Source of the DNA: Brachyspira pilosicoli
GTDB lineage: Bacteria > Spirochaetota > Brachyspiria > Brachyspirales > Brachyspiraceae
Direction of reading: 5' to 3'
Assembly (NCBI RefSeq): GCF_008016535.1
Contig: NZ_SAXY01000040.1
Span: 1 to 64,000 of the forward strand
DNA: 64,000 nt
The position numbers and the translations under genes were made by a program. Shown here one piece after another: positions 53,615 to 62,352 of the stretch (its first letter is position 1; each line of letters opens with the position of its first letter). The notes under the pieces are model-generated. The model did no database searches, was not told the DNA's origin, and was given only the letters and a program-made list of their open reading frames with translations.

Positions 53615-54955
53615 ATGAAAAAAGTAATAATTATAGGAGGAGTTGCAGCTGGAATGAGTGCTGCTGCAAAGGCAAGAAGATTAGACAAAGATGCTGTTAT
53701 AACAGTTTATGAAAAAACTGAATATGTATCTTGGGGAGCTTGCGGTATGCCGTATTATGTTGGAGGTTTTTTTGATAATTCCAACACTATGATTGCAAGA
53801 ACTGCTGAAGCTACTATAAAATCTGGAATAGATTTAAAAGTTAAACATGAAGTATTAAAAATTGATGTTAATAACAAAAAAGTAGTAGTAAAAGATTTAG
53901 AAAATAATAAAGAGTTTGAAGACAGTTATGATACTTTGCTTATAGCTACTGGGGCAAAATCTATAATACCAAAAATAGAAAATATTAATATTGGAAATGT
54001 ATCTACACTTAAAGAGTTTACAGACGCTATTAATATGAAAGAAAAAATGAAAGATGATAATATAAAAAATGTAGTTGTGCTTGGGGCTGGTTTTATAGCT
54101 ATAGAGGCTGCACATACTATAAAGCATCTTGGTAAAAATGTAAGAATAATACAGCGTTCTGACAGAGTATTTGGAGCTAAATTTGACAAAGAGTTCTCTG
54201 ACTTAGCTATTGAGAATATAAAAACACATATTGAGTTAAATTTAAACGAAAAAGTTTTATCATTAGAAGCTGACAACAATAATAATGTTAAGGCAGTTGT
54301 TACAGACAAAGGAAGATATGATGCTGATTATGTGGTTGTTGCTATTGGAGTTACACCTAATAGTGATTTGGCTAAAGAGGCAGGAATTAAATTAATGGAA
54401 AATGGTGCTATACTTGTTGATAGAGAAGGAAAGACTAATATTGATTCTATATATGCTGCTGGTGACTGTGCAGGAATATACAACAGGGTATTAGATAATA
54501 CAAGTTATGCTGCTTTGGCTACTGGGGCTAATAAACTTGGAAGAATGGTTGCTTCTAATTTAGTTGGAGGAAATGAAAAGTTTATTGGAAGTTTGGGAAG
54601 TGCTTGTATACTTTGCTTTGATTTAGAAATGGCAAGAACTGGTATTACTGAAGAAGAGGCTAAAAATAACAATATTAATTACAAAACTGTTACAGTAAAA
54701 GATATTGACCATACACATTATTATCCAGACTATCAGGATTTGCATATAAAACTAGTATATTCTGCTGAAAACAGAAAAATATTAGGCGGGCAGATTGCTG
54801 GAAAAAGAGGTGCTGTACTTAGAAGCGATGTAATAGCTGCTTGTATACATGCTGGTCTTACTGTTGATGAATTGGGTATGCTTGATTTATGCTATGCTCC
54901 GCCTTTTGCACGTACTTGGGACTCTTTAAACGTTGTTGGTAATGCTGCTAAATAA
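53615..54955 (+). CDS. CoA-disulfide reductase / NADH oxidase family flavoprotein
   Basis: A 446-residue FAD enzyme of the single-Cys pyridine-nucleotide disulfide reductase group. FAD-binding IIGGVAAGMSAAAKARR is at 6-22, active-site Cys43 in SWGACGMPYYVGG, the NADH domain has VVLGAGFIAIEAA, and YAAGDCAG binds flavin. The group covers CoA-disulfide reductases, NADH oxidases and polysulfide reductases; one Cys at this place fits all three. In Brachyspira an NADH oxidase protects against oxygen, a likely role here. It has its own promoter. Confidence 0.88.
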   Translation: MKKVIIIGGVAAGMSAAAKARRLDKDAVITVYEKTEYVSWGACGMPYYVGGFFDNSNTMIARTAEATIKSGIDLKVKHEVLKIDVNNKKVVVKDLENNKEFEDSYDTLLIATGAKSIIPKIENINIGNVSTLKEFTDAINMKEKMKDDNIKNVVVLGAGFIAIEAAHTIKHLGKNVRIIQRSDRVFGAKFDKEFSDLAIENIKTHIELNLNEKVLSLEADNNNNVKAVVTDKGRYDADYVVVAIGVTPNSDLAKEAGIKLMENGAILVDREGKTNIDSIYAAGDCAGIYNRVLDNTSYAALATGANKLGRMVASNLVGGNEKFIGSLGSACILCFDLEMARTGITEEEAKNNNINYKTVTVKDIDHTHYYPDYQDLHIKLVYSAENRKILGGQIAGKRGAVLRSDVIAACIHAGLTVDELGMLDLCYAPPFARTWDSLNVVGNAAK

Positions 54956-55045
54956 TATAAAAAAATTAGATATTTACATTCAATTTTAAATATTATAATT
55001 CCGTTTTATTATATGGAGTTATAATATTTAAAATTGGAGTTTTGT

Positions 55046-55654
55046 ATGTATAGATATATATTTATTTTTATAGTGTTTAGCTCTCTAATGCTATCTGCTC
55101 AAAACAATATGGATACTAATAGTATAATGTATGATATTATAAAAAATAGAGCATACATCACAGAAAGAGATAAACTCACATCAAAAATAAATATATTTAC
55201 CTCTTGGAAAAACACTCAAAAATATATGCGTGAAAATAGTTTCAGATTTTTCAAAAGATATGGAAGAACTTTAACATTAGAGTTTAGATATAGATATCCG
55301 TACTATTTTCAAGTAGCAAGTTCAACTCCTATAATATTTATGTTTGATGATGGAAGCACTTTAGAATTAACAAACATACAAAAAACAGTATTCACTCCAT
55401 TTACAATGGGAAATTTACAATATTATGATATAGAAGTAAAATATAAATTTAATGATGATAATGAGTTTGATAACTTCACTACAAAAAGCATATCAAATAT
55501 AAGATTTAACTTTATTAATAATTTCAATGAAAACACCTACGAAGACATAGCAATATCCCCTACAGCAACAAGCAACTGGCAAAGTAATTTTACTCTGTTT
55601 AGAGATGCCATTAACAAGCTTGATGAAATTCAAGGTTCAGCAAATGCTTATTAA
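55046..55654 (+). CDS. Secreted protein of unknown function
   Basis: A 202-residue protein with a signal peptide (MYRYIFIFIVFSSLMLSAQ, cleavage after SA). The ATG at 55046 has TTGGAG six bases upstream; a longer frame from the TTG inside that site is not plausible. The mature part has aromatic beta-type strands (FRYRYPYYFQ) and ends with a helical RDAINKLDEIQG. No known family. It is similar in style, though not clearly in sequence, to the secreted protein at 1.4 kb. Confidence 0.7.
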   Translation: MYRYIFIFIVFSSLMLSAQNNMDTNSIMYDIIKNRAYITERDKLTSKINIFTSWKNTQKYMRENSFRFFKRYGRTLTLEFRYRYPYYFQVASSTPIIFMFDDGSTLELTNIQKTVFTPFTMGNLQYYDIEVKYKFNDDNEFDNFTTKSISNIRFNFINNFNENTYEDIAISPTATSNWQSNFTLFRDAINKLDEIQGSANAY

Positions 55655-56016
55655 TAGAATTATTATATAAAAGAATTAAAAATATTAACCGCACGGTGGA
55701 AGAATTTTTTTTATTTGCAGGGCTTTGCCCTTAACGAAGTACACACCGTGCAGCACCCCAGTTCTTTTATTGGTATAAAAGAACCAAAAAAACTGCATTT
55801 TTATTATAAATTTTATAATTTAATTGTACATTAAAATGCACTCCCCCGCACGACTAAGAAGTTATAATTAAACCATAGCATTACCGTGCGGCAAGGTGAT
55901 ACAGCTCGTACGAGGGGAAAAGAACAACAAAAACTAAAAAGATAAAAATTGAAAAATATAATCATTATAACTATATTATAACAATTTCTATCTTTAATAA
56001 AATCATAATCAATTAA
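55655..56016. repeat. Composite G+C-rich intergenic repeat (R2 then R1)
   Basis: R2 at about 55706-55800 (GGGCTTTGCCCTTAACGAAG to ACTGCATTT) is directly followed by R1 at 55791-55918 (TTAAAATGCACTCCCCCGCA to CAGCTCGTACGAGG). R1 carries inverted arms CCGCACG (about 55846-55852) and CGTGCGG. The R1 part matches 58241-58367 with only four differences. Confidence 0.85.
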
Positions 56017-57936
56017 TTATAATTTTAGCATTAATTTGCTCATTCTGCTTGCAAATAATTTAGGGTCTTCAAGTGGAAGTCCTTCTAGTATACAAGCCTC
56101 ATCATAAAGAAGTTCACTATACTCTTTAAACAAATCAGAAGTCTTATTAGCCTGATACTCTTTCTCTATAGCTTTAAATACATCATGTGAAGTATTAATT
56201 TCTAATACCCTCTCTGGCTTCATAGCAAACATAGGATTTCCGCTTTCAGCAAGTACCTTAGCCATATTAAAGCTTATAGAATCTTCTTTATTTGATAAAC
56301 AAACAACACTCTCTTTAAGCCTATTAGTCTCTCTCACCTCAGCAACCTTATCAGCACCCAACACCTCTTTTATGGCATTAAGCACATCTTTATTAGCAGA
56401 ATCTTTGTTTTCATCTTTATTTTCTGTATTATTATCAGCCTGAAGTATAGAATGAAGTTTAGTGCCGTCAAACTCCCTCATCATATTAACCATAAACTCA
56501 TCAACTCTGTCAGTGAAATAAAGAACTTCGTATCCTTTATCTTTCATACCCTCCATATGAGGAAGTTTTTCTATTGTAGCTTTATCTTTAGCAGCTGCAT
56601 AATATATAAACTCCTGACCTTCTTTCATTCTTGATTTATATTCTGCCAATGTTGTATATTCTTCTTCTTTCGTTTCTGATGACTGGAATAATAAAAGATT
56701 AGACAATTTATCTTTTTTACTAAAGTCTGAATATATTCCTATTTTTATAGACTCACCAAACTCTTTGAAAAACTCTTGGTATCTTTTTCTGTCATTTTTT
56801 AATATATTTTCTAAAGTTTCCAAAACCTTTTTTTCAACATTTGATGCTATTCTTTTTAATTGAGTGCTATGCTGTAAAATCTCTCTTGAAATATTTAAAG
56901 AAAAGTCAGGAGAATCAACCAAACCTCTAACAAATTTTAAATATTCAGGAAGCAAATCTTTACATTTACCCATTATAAATACGTTTCTTGAATAAAGCTC
57001 TAAACCTCTTTCAAAATCTGGGTGAAGGAAATTAAAAGGTGCTTTCGAAGGTATAAATAAAAGTGCAGTATATTCTATGGTACCTTCTGCCCTTGTATGT
57101 ATTACTTCAAATGGGTCAGCATAGTCGTGGAAATGCTCTTTATAAAACTCATTATACTCTTCTGCCTTAACATCGCTTTTTGATTTCTGCCATATACTCA
57201 CCATTGAGTTAATAGTTTTCTCTTCATACTGCTGAACTTCTTTTTCGTCTTTTTTTGGTATAGGCATATCCATAATTATAGGATAATGAACATAGTTTGA
57301 ATATTTATGAATGAGACTTTCTAAAGTGTATCTGTTGCAATAATCATCATCAACAAATCCGTCTTCTTCTAGCTTTTTATCTTTTGCTTTTAACTTAAGT
57401 ATTATTTTTGTACCTCTGTCTTGTTTGTCAATATCTTCTATAGAATAAGAACCGTCTCCATTACTCTCCCAGCGAACACCTTTTTCACTATCAACGTTTT
57501 TAGTTTCTATTATAATATCATCAGCAACCATAAATGCAGAATAAAAACCAACACCGAATTGTCCTATTAAATCTATTCCGCTTTCTTTTGATGCTTCTTT
57601 ATCTTTTTGTATTTTCTCCAAAAATGCTTTAGTACCGCTTCTTGCAATAGAGCCTATATTATTGATAACATCTTCTCTTGTCATACCTATTCCGTTATCT
57701 ATAATACTCAATGTTCTATTTTGTTCATCTATTTCTATTTTTATTCTCAAATTATCTATATCAGTATATTTATCGCTTTTAGTTATAGATTCAAATCTTG
57801 CTTTATCTAGAGCATCGCTTGCATTTGATATAAGCTCTCTTAAAAATATTTCTTTATGAGTGTATATAGAATGCACCATTAAATTTAATATCTGTTTTGT
57901 TTCGGCTTCAAAATTAAGTATTTGTTTTTCTGCCAT
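56017..57936 (-). CDS. htpG: Molecular chaperone HtpG (Hsp90)
   Basis: A 639-residue Hsp90: N-terminal ATPase (LRELISNASDALDK, IDNGIGMTREDVINNIG, GQFGVGFYSAFMVAD), middle domain (FIPSKAPFNFLHPDFE, VRGLVDSPDFSLNISREIL) and dimerising C-terminus. It is slightly longer than the E. coli protein because of an acidic insert (about 530-545). AAAGGAGAG precedes the ATG. I looked for a heat-shock CIRCE element upstream and saw none. Confidence 0.96.
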   Translation of the reverse strand: MAEKQILNFEAETKQILNLMVHSIYTHKEIFLRELISNASDALDKARFESITKSDKYTDIDNLRIKIEIDEQNRTLSIIDNGIGMTREDVINNIGSIARSGTKAFLEKIQKDKEASKESGIDLIGQFGVGFYSAFMVADDIIIETKNVDSEKGVRWESNGDGSYSIEDIDKQDRGTKIILKLKAKDKKLEEDGFVDDDYCNRYTLESLIHKYSNYVHYPIIMDMPIPKKDEKEVQQYEEKTINSMVSIWQKSKSDVKAEEYNEFYKEHFHDYADPFEVIHTRAEGTIEYTALLFIPSKAPFNFLHPDFERGLELYSRNVFIMGKCKDLLPEYLKFVRGLVDSPDFSLNISREILQHSTQLKRIASNVEKKVLETLENILKNDRKRYQEFFKEFGESIKIGIYSDFSKKDKLSNLLLFQSSETKEEEYTTLAEYKSRMKEGQEFIYYAAAKDKATIEKLPHMEGMKDKGYEVLYFTDRVDEFMVNMMREFDGTKLHSILQADNNTENKDENKDSANKDVLNAIKEVLGADKVAEVRETNRLKESVVCLSNKEDSISFNMAKVLAESGNPMFAMKPERVLEINTSHDVFKAIEKEYQANKTSDLFKEYSELLYDEACILEGLPLEDPKLFASRMSKLMLKL

Positions 57937-58431
57937 AATAAACTCTCCTTTATAGGTTTTTATAAATTAAAAAATTCTTTATACGGATTAAAGATCAAAT
58001 ATATAAAAAGTATTGAAGTGAATATATAAAGTCTAAAATAAAGTTTAATATATTATAAAAGAAAAATAAAAAAATTCAAATTTTTTAATAATAATTATTT
58101 TAAGTTTTTATTTTTTTGGGGACTAGTCCCCGAACCCCTACTTCTTTTGCGACTGAAAGGAGTCCTTCAGGGCGACAAAAGGAAGTGCCTTCGGTATTGG
58201 TATAAAAGAAACTTATATCCTTCGGATACGCTTCGCGAAGAACTGCATTTTTATTATAAATTTTATAATTTAATTGTACATTAAAATGCACTCCCCCGCA
58301 CGACTAAGAAGTTATAATTAAAGCATAGCATTATCGTGCGGCAAGGTGGTACAGCTCGTACGAGGGAAAAAGTTGAATAGAAAATTCAAATATTTTATGT
58401 CATTTTTATAAAATATAATATTTGACAAAAT
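57937..58431. repeat. Composite G+C-rich intergenic repeat (second R2 + R1 copy)
   Basis: A self-complementary GGGGACTAGTCCCC (about 58118-58131) opens a G+C-rich block with R2-like phrases (TACTTCTTTTGCGACTGAAA, CGACAAAAGGAAGTGCCTTC) up to about 58245, then R1 at 58241-58367. The block has the same order and orientation as at 55.7 kb. A 63-codon minus-strand frame across it (58100-58291) is judged spurious. Confidence 0.85.
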
Positions 58432-58459
58432 AAAATTTAAGTATAAACTAATATTAGTT
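58432..58459 (+). promoter_or_regulatory. Possible promoter of the NERD gene
   Basis: TTGACA (58432-58437), a 16-base spacer and TAAACT (58454-58459), about 30 bases before the ATG at 58488. Confidence 0.45.
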
Positions 58460-58487
58460 CAATCTGTAAAAATACATATTTATAATT

Positions 58488-59207
58488 ATGGGACTATTTA
58501 AATATATTGCAAAAAATATTTTCAATGCTTTTTTTGATTTCGATTCAATTAAAGGTCAAATCGGAGAGATTCAAGTTGATTCTGCTCTCAATCCTTATTT
58601 ATTTGGCAAAGTAAAACATAGGCAAATAAACAATTTAACAATAGTAGATAGTAATGGTCAAAGCCATCAAATAGACCATATAGAAATAAGAGAAAATGGA
58701 ATATTTTGTATAGAGACTAAAAACTATAGCGGACTTATATTTGGCAATGAAGATCAAAGAAAATGGACGCAATGTTTAAGAATAGGTGAAAGAAATTATT
58801 TTTATAGCCCTATAAAACAAAATAATACTCATATATATCATTTAAAAAAAATATTAGGAAATAAATATAATATTAATTCTGTAATAGTATTTACTCAAAA
58901 TAATGCTGATAATATCAATATAAGAAATGTTATTAATTTGTGCGACTTAAAAAATTATTTATATCAATTTAATGACGGCTCAAATTATACTGATGATGAT
59001 ATGAATTATATTTATAATAAATTAATTTCAAATAACAAAAATATATCTAAAGAAGAGCATATATCAAATATAAAAAATACAAACTATAAAATAAATAATG
59101 ATATATGTCCTAGGTGTAATGGAAAACTCATTTTAAGAAAAGGGAAATACGGAGAGTTTTACGGATGCTCCAATTATCCAAGATGTAGGTTTACTATAAA
59201 AAAATAA
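58488..59207 (+). CDS. NERD nuclease-related protein with topoisomerase-type zinc finger
   Basis: A 239-residue protein. The NERD domain (about 20-135) has GQIGEIQVDSAL, IDHIEIRENGIFCIETKNYSG, where the D-x(n)-ExK pattern fits a nuclease-like fold, and the GNEDQRKWTQ strand. The C-terminus is a four-Cys zinc finger of topoisomerase I type (CPRCNGKLILRKGKYGEF, then YGCSNYPRCRF). Such proteins are presumed DNA processing or defence enzymes. There is no ribosome-binding site worth noting before the ATG. Confidence 0.82.
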   Translation: MGLFKYIAKNIFNAFFDFDSIKGQIGEIQVDSALNPYLFGKVKHRQINNLTIVDSNGQSHQIDHIEIRENGIFCIETKNYSGLIFGNEDQRKWTQCLRIGERNYFYSPIKQNNTHIYHLKKILGNKYNINSVIVFTQNNADNINIRNVINLCDLKNYLYQFNDGSNYTDDDMNYIYNKLISNNKNISKEEHISNIKNTNYKINNDICPRCNGKLILRKGKYGEFYGCSNYPRCRFTIKK

Positions 59208-59235
59208 AAATTATTATATAATTTTAAATAAAAAA

Positions 59236-59251
59236 GTTAGAATACACTAAC
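59236..59251 (+). promoter_or_regulatory. Operator 1, GTTAG-N6-CTAAC
   Basis: A perfect inverted repeat just upstream of the -35 element of the DUF3793 promoter. Half-sites and spacing are like DtxR/IdeR-type metal regulator boxes, although identity with that family is inferred. Confidence 0.6.
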
Positions 59252-59258
59252 AAAGCTA

Positions 59259-59286
59259 TTGACATTTTTTAAATATATGTTAGACT
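59259..59286 (+). promoter_or_regulatory. DUF3793-flavodoxin promoter, predicting a leaderless mRNA
   Basis: TTGACA (59259-59264), a 16-base spacer and TAGACT (59281-59286), ten bases before the ATG at 59296. No ribosome-binding site is present, so transcription would start within a few bases of the ATG. Its -10 element lies inside operator 2. Confidence 0.6.
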
Positions 59287-59294
59287 ACTCTAAC
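59279..59294 (+). promoter_or_regulatory. Operator 2, GTTAG-N6-CTAAC, over the -10 element
   Basis: A second perfect copy of the same inverted repeat, ending one base before the ATG. A bound repressor would cover the -10 element and transcript start. The two copies are 43 bases apart, about four helix turns. Confidence 0.6.
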
Positions 59295-59295
59295 A

Positions 59296-59877
59296 ATGAA
59301 AGAGCATAACTTTGATACATTGATTATTAACCATTGTGCACCAACCCTATCTGGTATAAAAATAGCAAACATCTTTACATATCAATATAACTCTAAAAAA
59401 GATGTTTACAAAAAAATAGATTCATACAATAAAATATTAAACAGCCGCAATATAAATGTGTCTATCATAAAAGATTATGATAATAAAATGATAGTTTATG
59501 TTTATAACAAAAAAAGGCTTGAAGAATATATTTTTGATGATGAGATTTTTGATTTTTTAGATGATTATGGGTATAAAGATAAAAACCTATATAAGTGTAT
59601 AGAACTATTAAAAAAGAGAATGCAGTATAATAAAGATTTCCCTCATGAGATAGGTATATTTTTAGGCTATCCTCTTATGGACATATACGGCTTTATAAAC
59701 AATTATGGAAAAAATAGTTTATATACTGGATATTGGAAAGTATATCATAACAAAAAGGAAGCTATCAAAACTTTTGAAAGCTACAATAGATGCAGAGATT
59801 TTTATACAAGCACATTTTTAAATGGTAAGGGCATATTGGAAATAATGGATTATTACAAAAAATATGCTTATAGTTAA
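59296..59877 (+). CDS. DUF3793 family protein
   Basis: A 193-residue protein with the family pattern: CAPTLSGIKIANIF at the N-terminus, PHEIGIFLGYPLMDIYGFI in the middle and a YNRCRDFY near the end. The family occurs in anaerobes, often next to a flavodoxin, and is suspected to be iron-related; its biochemistry is unknown. The flavodoxin gene follows 25 bases later. Regulation by the two upstream inverted repeats is likely. Confidence 0.85.
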   Translation: MKEHNFDTLIINHCAPTLSGIKIANIFTYQYNSKKDVYKKIDSYNKILNSRNINVSIIKDYDNKMIVYVYNKKRLEEYIFDDEIFDFLDDYGYKDKNLYKCIELLKKRMQYNKDFPHEIGIFLGYPLMDIYGFINNYGKNSLYTGYWKVYHNKKEAIKTFESYNRCRDFYTSTFLNGKGILEIMDYYKKYAYS

Positions 59878-59902
59878 AATATTAAATTTATGGAGGATAA
59901 AA

Positions 59903-60334
59903 ATGAGTGATAAAATAGCTATAATATATTGGAGTGCTACAGGCAATACTGAGCTTATGGCACAAAGTGTGGAAAAAGGTATAAAAAATGCTGGAGGGGA
60001 AGCTGATATATTTAGTGTATCTGATTTCAACACTTCAGATATTAACAATTATTCAAAATTAGCATTAGGCTGTCCTGCTATGGGAGTGGAAGTTCTTGAA
60101 GAATCTGAGTTTCAGCCTTTTTATGATGAAATAAGAGATAAGATTTCTAATAAAAAGATAGCTTTATTTGGCTCTTATGATTGGGGCGATGGCGAATGGA
60201 TGAGAAATTGGGAGGAAGATGTAAAGAGTACTGGTGCTTCTTTAGTTAAAGACGGACTTATTACAAATCTCACTCCAGACGATAATGCTATTAGTGAATG
60301 TAAGGCTTTGGGAGAAGCTCTATTGAAAGCATAA
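59903..60334 (+). CDS. Flavodoxin
   Basis: A 143-residue electron carrier. The FMN phosphate loop is WSATGNTE (about 10-17), and later loops (LGCPAMGVE, GSYDWGDGEWM) surround the isoalloxazine ring. I start at ATG 59903, with GGAGG six bases upstream; the frame extends further upstream only through the end of the DUF3793 gene. Flavodoxins replace ferredoxin under iron shortage, which fits the presumed metal-type operators of this operon. Confidence 0.93.
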   Translation: MSDKIAIIYWSATGNTELMAQSVEKGIKNAGGEADIFSVSDFNTSDINNYSKLALGCPAMGVEVLEESEFQPFYDEIRDKISNKKIALFGSYDWGDGEWMRNWEEDVKSTGASLVKDGLITNLTPDDNAISECKALGEALLKA

Positions 60335-60356
60335 GTTTAAAATAAATCCTAAAATT

Positions 60357-60390
60357 AAAGGGCATTAATTTTTATAAATTGATGCTCTTT
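60357..60390. terminator. Bidirectional terminator between flavodoxin and lipoprotein genes
   Basis: AAAGGGCATTAATTT (60357-60371) and AAATTGATGCTCTTT (60376-60390) pair over 15 positions, two of them G-T. The stem lies between the convergent stops at 60334 and 60396. A/T-rich flanks would serve both strands. Confidence 0.75.
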
Positions 60391-60395
60391 AATAA

Positions 60396-61094
60396 TTAAT
60401 AGTCATAATTTTTATTAAGATTATTCATTATTATATTATCCTTATCAAATGAATATTCAGCTATTTTTGTTTCATCTGTTTTATCATCATATTCAGGAGT
60501 TTTTTCTGTAAAATTTGTAAGATAAAAATTAATTATATTATTAGTTTCTACTATAGCAAATTTATAATAATCAGTATATTCATATTTTCTTGCATATCTT
60601 AATATTTCAAATTCAAGCATATTATTGCTTATATATGGTTTTATATATTCAACATCATAAGAGTACATGGTAAAAGGATAAAAACCTGCAACAAAATTTG
60701 CATTATTATTATTTAATTTCCACAAACTAACATATATATAATGCTCATTTTCTAATTTTTCATAAAAACTTTCATCATCAATATTAATAGTATAAACACT
60801 TAAAATATAATATTTACTGCCATTTATATTAACTATATCATTTGTAAATGTTTTATATGCATTCAGTCCCTCTATTACTCTATTATCTATATTAATATAA
60901 TTATTTTTTTCAATATCAACTATATCAAAAGGAATGGCATTCACTTCAAATTCTATATCTGTATAATTTATTTCATTGGATATTTTTTCTTTTTTTGTAT
61001 TATACGATTCATTTTTATTATCCACACTATTATTTGAACATGATATAAACAATATGAAAAAAAATATTAATATTTTACTAATAAAGCTATTCAT
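60396..61094 (-). CDS. Lipoprotein of unknown function
   Basis: A 232-residue lipoprotein with lipobox LFISC, lipidated Cys19, followed by an Asn/Ser/Lys linker. The mature part is rich in Tyr, Asn and Asp with alternating beta-type strands (HYIYVSLWKLNNNNANFVAG). I do not recognise the family. Its start overlaps the aroB stop by eight bases, so it is translated from the aroB transcript; any functional link is unclear. Confidence 0.68.
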   Translation of the reverse strand: MNSFISKILIFFFILFISCSNNSVDNKNESYNTKKEKISNEINYTDIEFEVNAIPFDIVDIEKNNYINIDNRVIEGLNAYKTFTNDIVNINGSKYYILSVYTINIDDESFYEKLENEHYIYVSLWKLNNNNANFVAGFYPFTMYSYDVEYIKPYISNNMLEFEILRYARKYEYTDYYKFAIVETNNIINFYLTNFTEKTPEYDDKTDETKIAEYSFDKDNIIMNNLNKNYDY

Positions 61095-62136
61095 TTAAAA
61101 TATCCTTAATACTCACTTTTTCAACATAAGGTTTTCCAATAGATTCTAAAAATACGAAATTGATTTTATCATCACTTCTTTTTTTATCTAATTTAATTGC
61201 ATCTTTTAAGTTTATGTTACTTGGTACTGCAGTTGGGAGAGAGAATTTACAAAATATATTTTTAGCTCTCTCAAGTAAACTTTTATCTTTAGTGATGCCT
61301 TTTTTAATACCATACTCTATAGCAAAAATCACACCTATTGCAACAGCCTCACCATGAAGCAAAACTCCATAACCTGCAGCATTTTCCACACTATGCCCAA
61401 TAGTATGACCAAAGTTTAAAAACATTCTCTCTTTTTTCTCTTTATAATCAATCTCTACTATATGCCCTTTTAATTCGCAGTTTCTCTTAAGAATAAAATC
61501 CATATCAAAACTATTATTATTTTCTAAATATTCAAGAAGTTTTTTATCAAATAAAAATGCATGCTTAATAACTTCAGCCATACCAGCATTAAACTCTCTC
61601 TTTGGAAGCGTATTTAAAACATCACTATCCATTATAACAAGCCTAGGGCTATGAAAAGCACCCACTAAATTTTTACCTTCTTTAATGTTAATACCAGTCT
61701 TTCCGCCCACAGAAGAATCAACGCAAGCAAGAAGTGTTGTAGGCATCTGCACAAAATCAATTCCCCTCATCCAAGCGGCAGCAGCATAACCTGCCATATC
61801 ACCTATAACACCGCCTCCTAATGCTATTATTATATCCTTTCGGCTTAACTCATTTTTTGCAAGAGATGAATATATATTATAAATGCTCTCTATGTTTTTG
61901 TTAGTTTCTCCATTTTGAAGCACGCATACAGAAGTAATAATATTTTCTCTCTCTAAACTTTCTTTTACTATTTTAGTATAAAGTTTATCAACTATATCAT
62001 CAGTAACTATTAAAGCTCTTTTTCCTCTAAGAACTTCTTTTACCAATTTGCCGCTTTCTTTTATAAGTCCGCTGCTAACTAAAATATTATAATTAATTTT
62101 TACATCATTGTTTATATTTATATTAACCTTATTCAT
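61087..62136 (-). CDS. aroB: 3-dehydroquinate synthase
   Basis: A 349-residue enzyme of the shikimate pathway converting DAHP to 3-dehydroquinate with NAD+ and Zn2+ or Co2+. Motifs are GGGVIGDMAGYAAAAWMRG, PTTLLACVDSSVGGKTGIN, the metal-site NFGHTIGHSVE and HGEAVAIG. AAGG lies before the ATG. No other aro gene is in the window. It overlaps the downstream lipoprotein gene. Confidence 0.95.
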   Translation of the reverse strand: MNKVNININNDVKINYNILVSSGLIKESGKLVKEVLRGKRALIVTDDIVDKLYTKIVKESLERENIITSVCVLQNGETNKNIESIYNIYSSLAKNELSRKDIIIALGGGVIGDMAGYAAAAWMRGIDFVQMPTTLLACVDSSVGGKTGINIKEGKNLVGAFHSPRLVIMDSDVLNTLPKREFNAGMAEVIKHAFLFDKKLLEYLENNNSFDMDFILKRNCELKGHIVEIDYKEKKERMFLNFGHTIGHSVENAAGYGVLLHGEAVAIGVIFAIEYGIKKGITKDKSLLERAKNIFCKFSLPTAVPSNINLKDAIKLDKKRSDDKINFVFLESIGKPYVEKVSIKDILNE

Positions 62137-62189
62137 ATATAAGCCTTAATTTATTTGTTAGTATTATAAATTATTTTTTAAAAATATAT

Positions 62190-62220
62190 AATATCTTTAT
62201 TAAGAAATAATAAAGATATT
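62190..62220 (-). terminator. Stem-loop downstream of pepD
   Basis: A perfect 13-bp stem (62190-62202 with 62208-62220) and five-base loop, followed on the minus strand by ATATATATTTTT. It lies about 130 bases past the pepD stop and could end that transcript. Confidence 0.45.
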
Positions 62221-62292
62221 ACTAGCAGATATAAAAAGTACATAATCTTCTACCTTTATACCGCCATAAACATTTTCTGATAGTTTTCTAAT
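62200..62292 (-). pseudogene. Possible remnant of an M24-type peptidase tail
   Basis: Thirty codons without a start, closed by TAA, contain LSENVYGGIKVEDYVLF. This resembles the GIRIEDxVLV end of X-Pro aminopeptidases and other M24 peptidases. A TAG directly precedes it. The match is short and may be chance. Confidence 0.3.
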
Positions 62293-62352
62293 CTATTCTT
62301 TAATATAAATTTATATACCATTATTTAATATTTTTTATCTAACTCTTTTTCT

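Noticed and set aside
57937-58000. CIRCE or similar heat-shock operator upstream of htpG
   Set aside because: Looked for a TTAGCACTC-type inverted repeat and found none.
58100-58291. 63-codon minus-strand ORF
   Set aside because: Lies across the R1/R2 intergenic repeat, has no ribosome-binding site, and its other copies do not keep the frame.
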